A stretch of 64,000 bases of DNA from Oscillibacter sp. (GTDB taxonomy: Bacteria > Bacillota > Clostridia > Oscillospirales > Oscillospiraceae): the NCBI GenBank assembly GCA_017482345.1, contig JAFUNB010000001.1, positions 1 through 64,000 on the forward strand. Reading direction: 5' to 3'. This document shows, one piece after another, positions 61,450-64,000 of this stretch. The notes beneath the pieces were generated by a model. The model worked only from the letters and a program-made list of their open reading frames with translations. It was not told the origin of the DNA and made no database searches. The position numbers were made by a program, and so were the translations under genes. Each line of letters begins with the position of its first letter. Position 1 is the first letter of the stretch.

Positions 61450-62463
61450 TCATTCCTCCATGGACTTCATGGCGGCGTGGAGCGCCAGCAGCTTGCGGGC
61501 CAGAGGATCGAAGGCATCGGGCTTCAGGGACTGGGAACCGTCGCACAGGGCGCGGGCGGGATCATTGTGGACCTCAATCTGCAGACCGTCGGCGCCGATG
61601 GCCACAGCGCCCATGGCCAGGGGATCCACCAGCCAGCTCTTGCCGGTGGCGTGGCTGGGGTCGATGATGATGGGCAGATGGGTCAGCTTGCGCATGACAG
61701 GAATGGCGGCCAGATCCAGCGTGTTGCGGGTGTAGTGTTCGAAGGTGCGGATGCCGCGCTCGCACAGGATGACATTCTCGTTGCCGCCGGCCATGACGTA
61801 CTCGGCGCTCATGAGCCATTCCTCATAGGTGGCGGACATGCCGCGCTTGATCATAACGGGCTTGTCCTGATGGCCAACAGCCTTCAGCAGATCGAAGTTC
61901 TGCATGTTGCGGGCGCCGATCTGAATAACGTCCACGTCCTTGAACAGGGGCAGCTGGCTCAGATCCATCAGCTCGGTGACGATGGGCAGGCCAGTCTCCT
62001 GCTTGGCCACCTTCAGATACTCCAGACCCGTGGCGCCCAGACCCTGGAAGGAGTAAGGGGAAGTGCGGGGCTTGAAGGCACCGCCGCGCAGCATGGTGGC
62101 GCCGCTGGCCTTCACGGCCTTGGCGATGGCCACCACCTGAGCTTCGGACTCCACGGAGCAGGGGCCTGCCATGATGGTCAGAGTGCCGCCGCCGATCTGG
62201 GTGTTGCCCACGGGAATGACGGTATCCTCGGGATGGAACTTGCGGTTGGCGTTTTTGTAGGGCTCCTGCACGCGCTTGACATCTTCCACGATGTCCAGGG
62301 CGGCGATCAGGTCGATGTCCAGCTTGGAGGTGTCGCCCACCAAGCCCAGAATGGTATGGGCTTCGCCAAGGCTGGTGTGGATGATGATGCCTTTTTCCTG
62401 CAGCCAGCTGATGAGGCTGTCCAGCTGGTCGCGATTGGGATTTTGTTTCAGGACGACGATCAT
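61450..62463 (-). CDS. aroF: 3-deoxy-7-phosphoheptulonate (DAHP) synthase, type I-beta with regulatory N-domain
   Basis: 337 residues. N-terminal about 70 residues form a ferredoxin-like/ACT-like regulatory domain (MIVVLKQNPNRDQLDSLISW), then the KDSA-like barrel with TIMAGPCSVES, GAFKPRTSPYSFQGLG, GARNMQNFDLL and IDPSHATGK. Catalyses the entry step from PEP and erythrose 4-phosphate. The N-domain of this class mediates allosteric inhibition by Tyr or Phe. First structural gene of the operon, behind the aromatic leader/attenuator. AGGAGG-type site before the ATG. Confidence 0.95.
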   Translation of the reverse strand: MIVVLKQNPNRDQLDSLISWLQEKGIIIHTSLGEAHTILGLVGDTSKLDIDLIAALDIVEDVKRVQEPYKNANRKFHPEDTVIPVGNTQIGGGTLTIMAGPCSVESEAQVVAIAKAVKASGATMLRGGAFKPRTSPYSFQGLGATGLEYLKVAKQETGLPIVTELMDLSQLPLFKDVDVIQIGARNMQNFDLLKAVGHQDKPVMIKRGMSATYEEWLMSAEYVMAGGNENVILCERGIRTFEHYTRNTLDLAAIPVMRKLTHLPIIIDPSHATGKSWLVDPLAMGAVAIGADGLQIEVHNDPARALCDGSQSLKPDAFDPLARKLLALHAAMKSMEE

Positions 62464-62491
62464 AAATGTTTCCTCCTAACATTGATGGTAC

Positions 62492-62523
62492 AAAAAAGAC
62501 CCACAGCCGGTTGGCTGCGGGTC
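62492..62523 (-). terminator. Attenuator: intrinsic terminator before aroF
   Basis: GACCC(g)CAGCC / GGCTG(t)GGGTC hairpin followed by TTTTTT on the minus strand, before the aroF ribosome site. Its 5' arm and loop (complement of 62507-62517) can instead pair with an upstream segment inside the leader coding region (62576-62587), giving a rival antiterminator. Confidence 0.85.
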
Positions 62524-62558
62524 GTCATGTACGAATGAATCTTCTGACACTGTCAAAA

Positions 62559-62657
62559 TCAAACACACACGCGCTCAGCACAACCGGAAAAAGCCTTACC
62601 AAAAAAGTAGGTAAAGCTAAAGTAGCGGTATGCAAAATAACGAGTGGTGTTGGTCAT
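62559..62657 (-). CDS. Phe/Tyr-rich leader peptide of the aromatic operon
   Basis: 32 codons starting ATG at 62657, with AGAGGA seven bases upstream, stop TGA at 62559. Ten of the first 23 residues are aromatic, six Phe and four Tyr (core YFAYRYFSFTYFF), with no Trp. The codons for residues 24-28 form the segment complementary to the attenuator arm. Ribosome stalling at Phe or Tyr codons would leave that segment free to antiterminate; completing the peptide would cover it and let the terminator form. It is the textbook layout of a transcription attenuator. Confidence 0.82.
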   Translation of the reverse strand: MTNTTRYFAYRYFSFTYFFGKAFSGCAERVCV

Positions 62658-62898
62658 GATACTGTCCTCTCGGTCTTTTGATAGTTCAAGAATAGCACTG
62701 CGCCCCTCAAAAGAAAAGTGTCAAATCCGACAAACAACAAAACAAATTCTGGTTATTTTCTACAATGATGACAAGTAAACGATTTTACTGATAAGGGGCT
62801 GCGGAGGAAAGGTGTGCGATTCTGGGCCGGATGGGATTTGACTTCCGGAGGCGGGGATTTTAGAATAGAGAAAATGAGTTGTACAAGGAGGAGTGCCC

Positions 62899-63258
62899 GT
62901 GAAACTGATCGCGCAGGCCGGCGTTGTGTTTGCGATCTGCTGGATTAGCCTTTGCATTGAGCGGATCCTGCCCTTTGCCATGCCCGCCAGCATCATCGGT
63001 ATGCTGTTGCTGCTGCTTCTGCTGACGGTCCGGCTGGTAAAAGTGGAGTGGGTCGAAGACTTGGCGGATCTTCTGCTGGGAAATCTTCAGTTCTTTTTTG
63101 TTCCGGCGGTGGTGTCCATCATTCAGTATCTGGACGTTCTGCGCCAGAGCTGGGCGGCCATCGTCATCATCTGCGTCGTTACCACCGTGGTTACGTTTGC
63201 CGCCGCCGTTCTGGCGGTGCGGCTGACGCTGCGGTGGATGGAGAGGAGGCGGAAATGA
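62899..63258 (+). CDS. lrgA: CidA/LrgA-family (holin-like) membrane protein
   Basis: 119 residues from a GTG at 62899 (GGAGG seven bases upstream). Four hydrophobic helices with PFAMPASIIGMLLLLLLL, the CidA/LrgA family landmark. Members influence murein hydrolase activity, autolysis and pyruvate or other small-molecule passage. Its stop overlaps the lrgB start (ATGA), the normal pairing of this two-gene system. CidA and LrgA cannot be told apart by sequence alone. Confidence 0.85.
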   Translation: MKLIAQAGVVFAICWISLCIERILPFAMPASIIGMLLLLLLLTVRLVKVEWVEDLADLLLGNLQFFFVPAVVSIIQYLDVLRQSWAAIVIICVVTTVVTFAAAVLAVRLTLRWMERRRK

Positions 63259-63944
63259 ACGAGCTGCTGACTTCGCCGTTTTTCGGACTGATGCTGACCA
63301 CAGCTGCCTACGCGGCAGGTGTGAAAATCCAGAAAAAGACAGGGCTGGTCGTTTGCAATGGTCTGGTGCTGGCGGCTCTGATGATTATTGCACTGCTGCT
63401 GGCGTTCCGTATTCCGTATGAATCGTACAATGCCGGCGGCAGTCTGATCAATCTGATGCTGTCGCCCGCCACGGTATGCTTTGCCGTGACCATCTACCGG
63501 CGGCTGGAGGTGCTAAAGAAAAATTTGCTGCCGGTGCTGGCGGGCTGCGCGGCGGGAGCCGTGGCCTCGGTGGCATCTGTGTGGGCCTTGAGCCACCTCT
63601 TTGGACTGAACCGCACCCTGATGATGTCCCTGCTGCCCAAGTCCGTCACAACTCCCATTGCCACCGCTCTGGCCCAGGAAAATGGCGGTATCATCGCCAT
63701 CACGGCGGTGTCCGTGATCTTCACCGGCATCCTCGGCAACCTCAGCGCCCCGCTGCTGGTGCGGCTGCTGCGGGTGAAAGAGCCGGTAGAGGCGGGAGTT
63801 GGCATCGGTGCCTGCAGCCACGCCATCGGCACGGCCAAGGCCATGGAACTGGGCGCCACGGAGGGCGCGCTCAGCAGCGTGGCCATTGGACTGTGCGGTA
63901 TCCTCACTACGATTTTGGCACTGCTGTTTCCGCTGCTGCCATGA
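63255..63944 (+). CDS. lrgB: LrgB/CidB-family membrane protein
   Basis: 229 residues from the ATG at 63255 (GGAGG upstream). Six to seven membrane helices, with LLPKSVTTPIATALAQENGG and GACSHAIGTAKAMELG, the two most conserved LrgB segments. Works with the preceding CidA/LrgA-like partner. Followed by a strong terminator. Confidence 0.92.
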   Translation: MNELLTSPFFGLMLTTAAYAAGVKIQKKTGLVVCNGLVLAALMIIALLLAFRIPYESYNAGGSLINLMLSPATVCFAVTIYRRLEVLKKNLLPVLAGCAAGAVASVASVWALSHLFGLNRTLMMSLLPKSVTTPIATALAQENGGIIAITAVSVIFTGILGNLSAPLLVRLLRVKEPVEAGVGIGACSHAIGTAKAMELGATEGALSSVAIGLCGILTTILALLFPLLP

Positions 63945-63983
63945 AAAAAACGAAGCAGACCATTCGGTCTGCTTCGTTTTTTT
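63944..63983. terminator. Bidirectional terminator
   Basis: AAAAAACGAAGCAGAC / GTCTGCTTCGTTTTTT, six-base loop, after lrgB. Confidence 0.92.
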
Positions 63984-64000
63984 AGTCTTCAAACAGCGGC
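63982..64000 (-). CDS. Possible 3' end of a convergent gene running in from outside
   Basis: A minus-strand TAA at 63984-63982 preceded by codons for PLFED, placed exactly where a convergent gene sharing the bidirectional terminator would end. Too short to identify. Confidence 0.25.

Overview
The window looks like a GC-rich, strictly anaerobic gut Clostridium-type bacterium, probably an Oscillospiraceae member near Oscillibacter, Dysosmobacter or Intestinimonas. This rests on Firmicutes-type signals (strong AGGAGG ribosome sites, a T-box leader, GntR/LysR/DegV families), ferredoxin-based keto-acid metabolism and an arginine deiminase pathway; the genus is inference. Genes are dense, mostly in minus-strand operons, separated by clear hairpin terminators. 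No rRNA, CRISPR array or transposase was seen.

Layout. 1-1.7 kb: 3' end of ftsH and a small lipoprotein. 1.7-5.4 kb: arginine deiminase operon (arcA, arcB, YfcC-type transporter; no carbamate kinase here). 5.5-8 kb: divergent DegV protein and MATE exporter. 8-10.6 kb: polar amino-acid ABC importer. 10.9-13.8 kb: Na/phosphate symporter with PhoU tail, then a patatin-like lipase. 14.0-17.5 kb: a compact low-GC integrative element (repressor, HUH Rep, excisionase, tyrosine integrase) inserted in tRNA-Ser(GGA), with 59-bp att repeats and candidate integrase arm sites. 17.6-22 kb: housekeeping genes, including a histidine-phosphatase/GNAT fusion, Nudix, lipid kinase and AI-2E-type permease. 22-28 kb: peptide/nickel-type ABC operon ending in a DUF3810 protein.

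28.1-38.8 kb is the least conventional part. It is a minus-strand run of AhpD-like protein, lipoate-protein ligase, a dihydrolipoamide dehydrogenase carrying two N-terminal lipoyl domains, a molybdopterin oxidoreductase, two Fe-S electron-transfer subunits, a short aldehyde-ferredoxin-oxidoreductase-like protein, an FAD/NAD oxidoreductase, MobB and MoeA. It reads as a self-contained Mo-dependent redox module joined to a lipoyl/disulfide relay, with no 2-oxoacid dehydrogenase E1/E2 genes in the window.

39-46 kb: YfcC transporter, M20 hydrolase, NhaC antiporter and a PLP C-S lyase-type enzyme next to a divergent LysR regulator. 46-48.6 kb: htpG and a small zinc-ribbon membrane protein. 48.6-54.3 kb: branched-chain keto-acid metabolism, comprising T-box-controlled ilvE, a four-subunit ketoisovalerate:ferredoxin oxidoreductase, a MinD-like ATPase and a divergent GntR regulator over a 13-bp inverted-repeat operator. 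54.4-62.7 kb: an eight-gene aromatic operon (DAHP synthase to prephenate enzymes, with an AroE-AroK fusion) preceded by a Phe/Tyr-rich leader peptide and an intrinsic attenuator. 62.9-63.9 kb: lrgA-lrgB.
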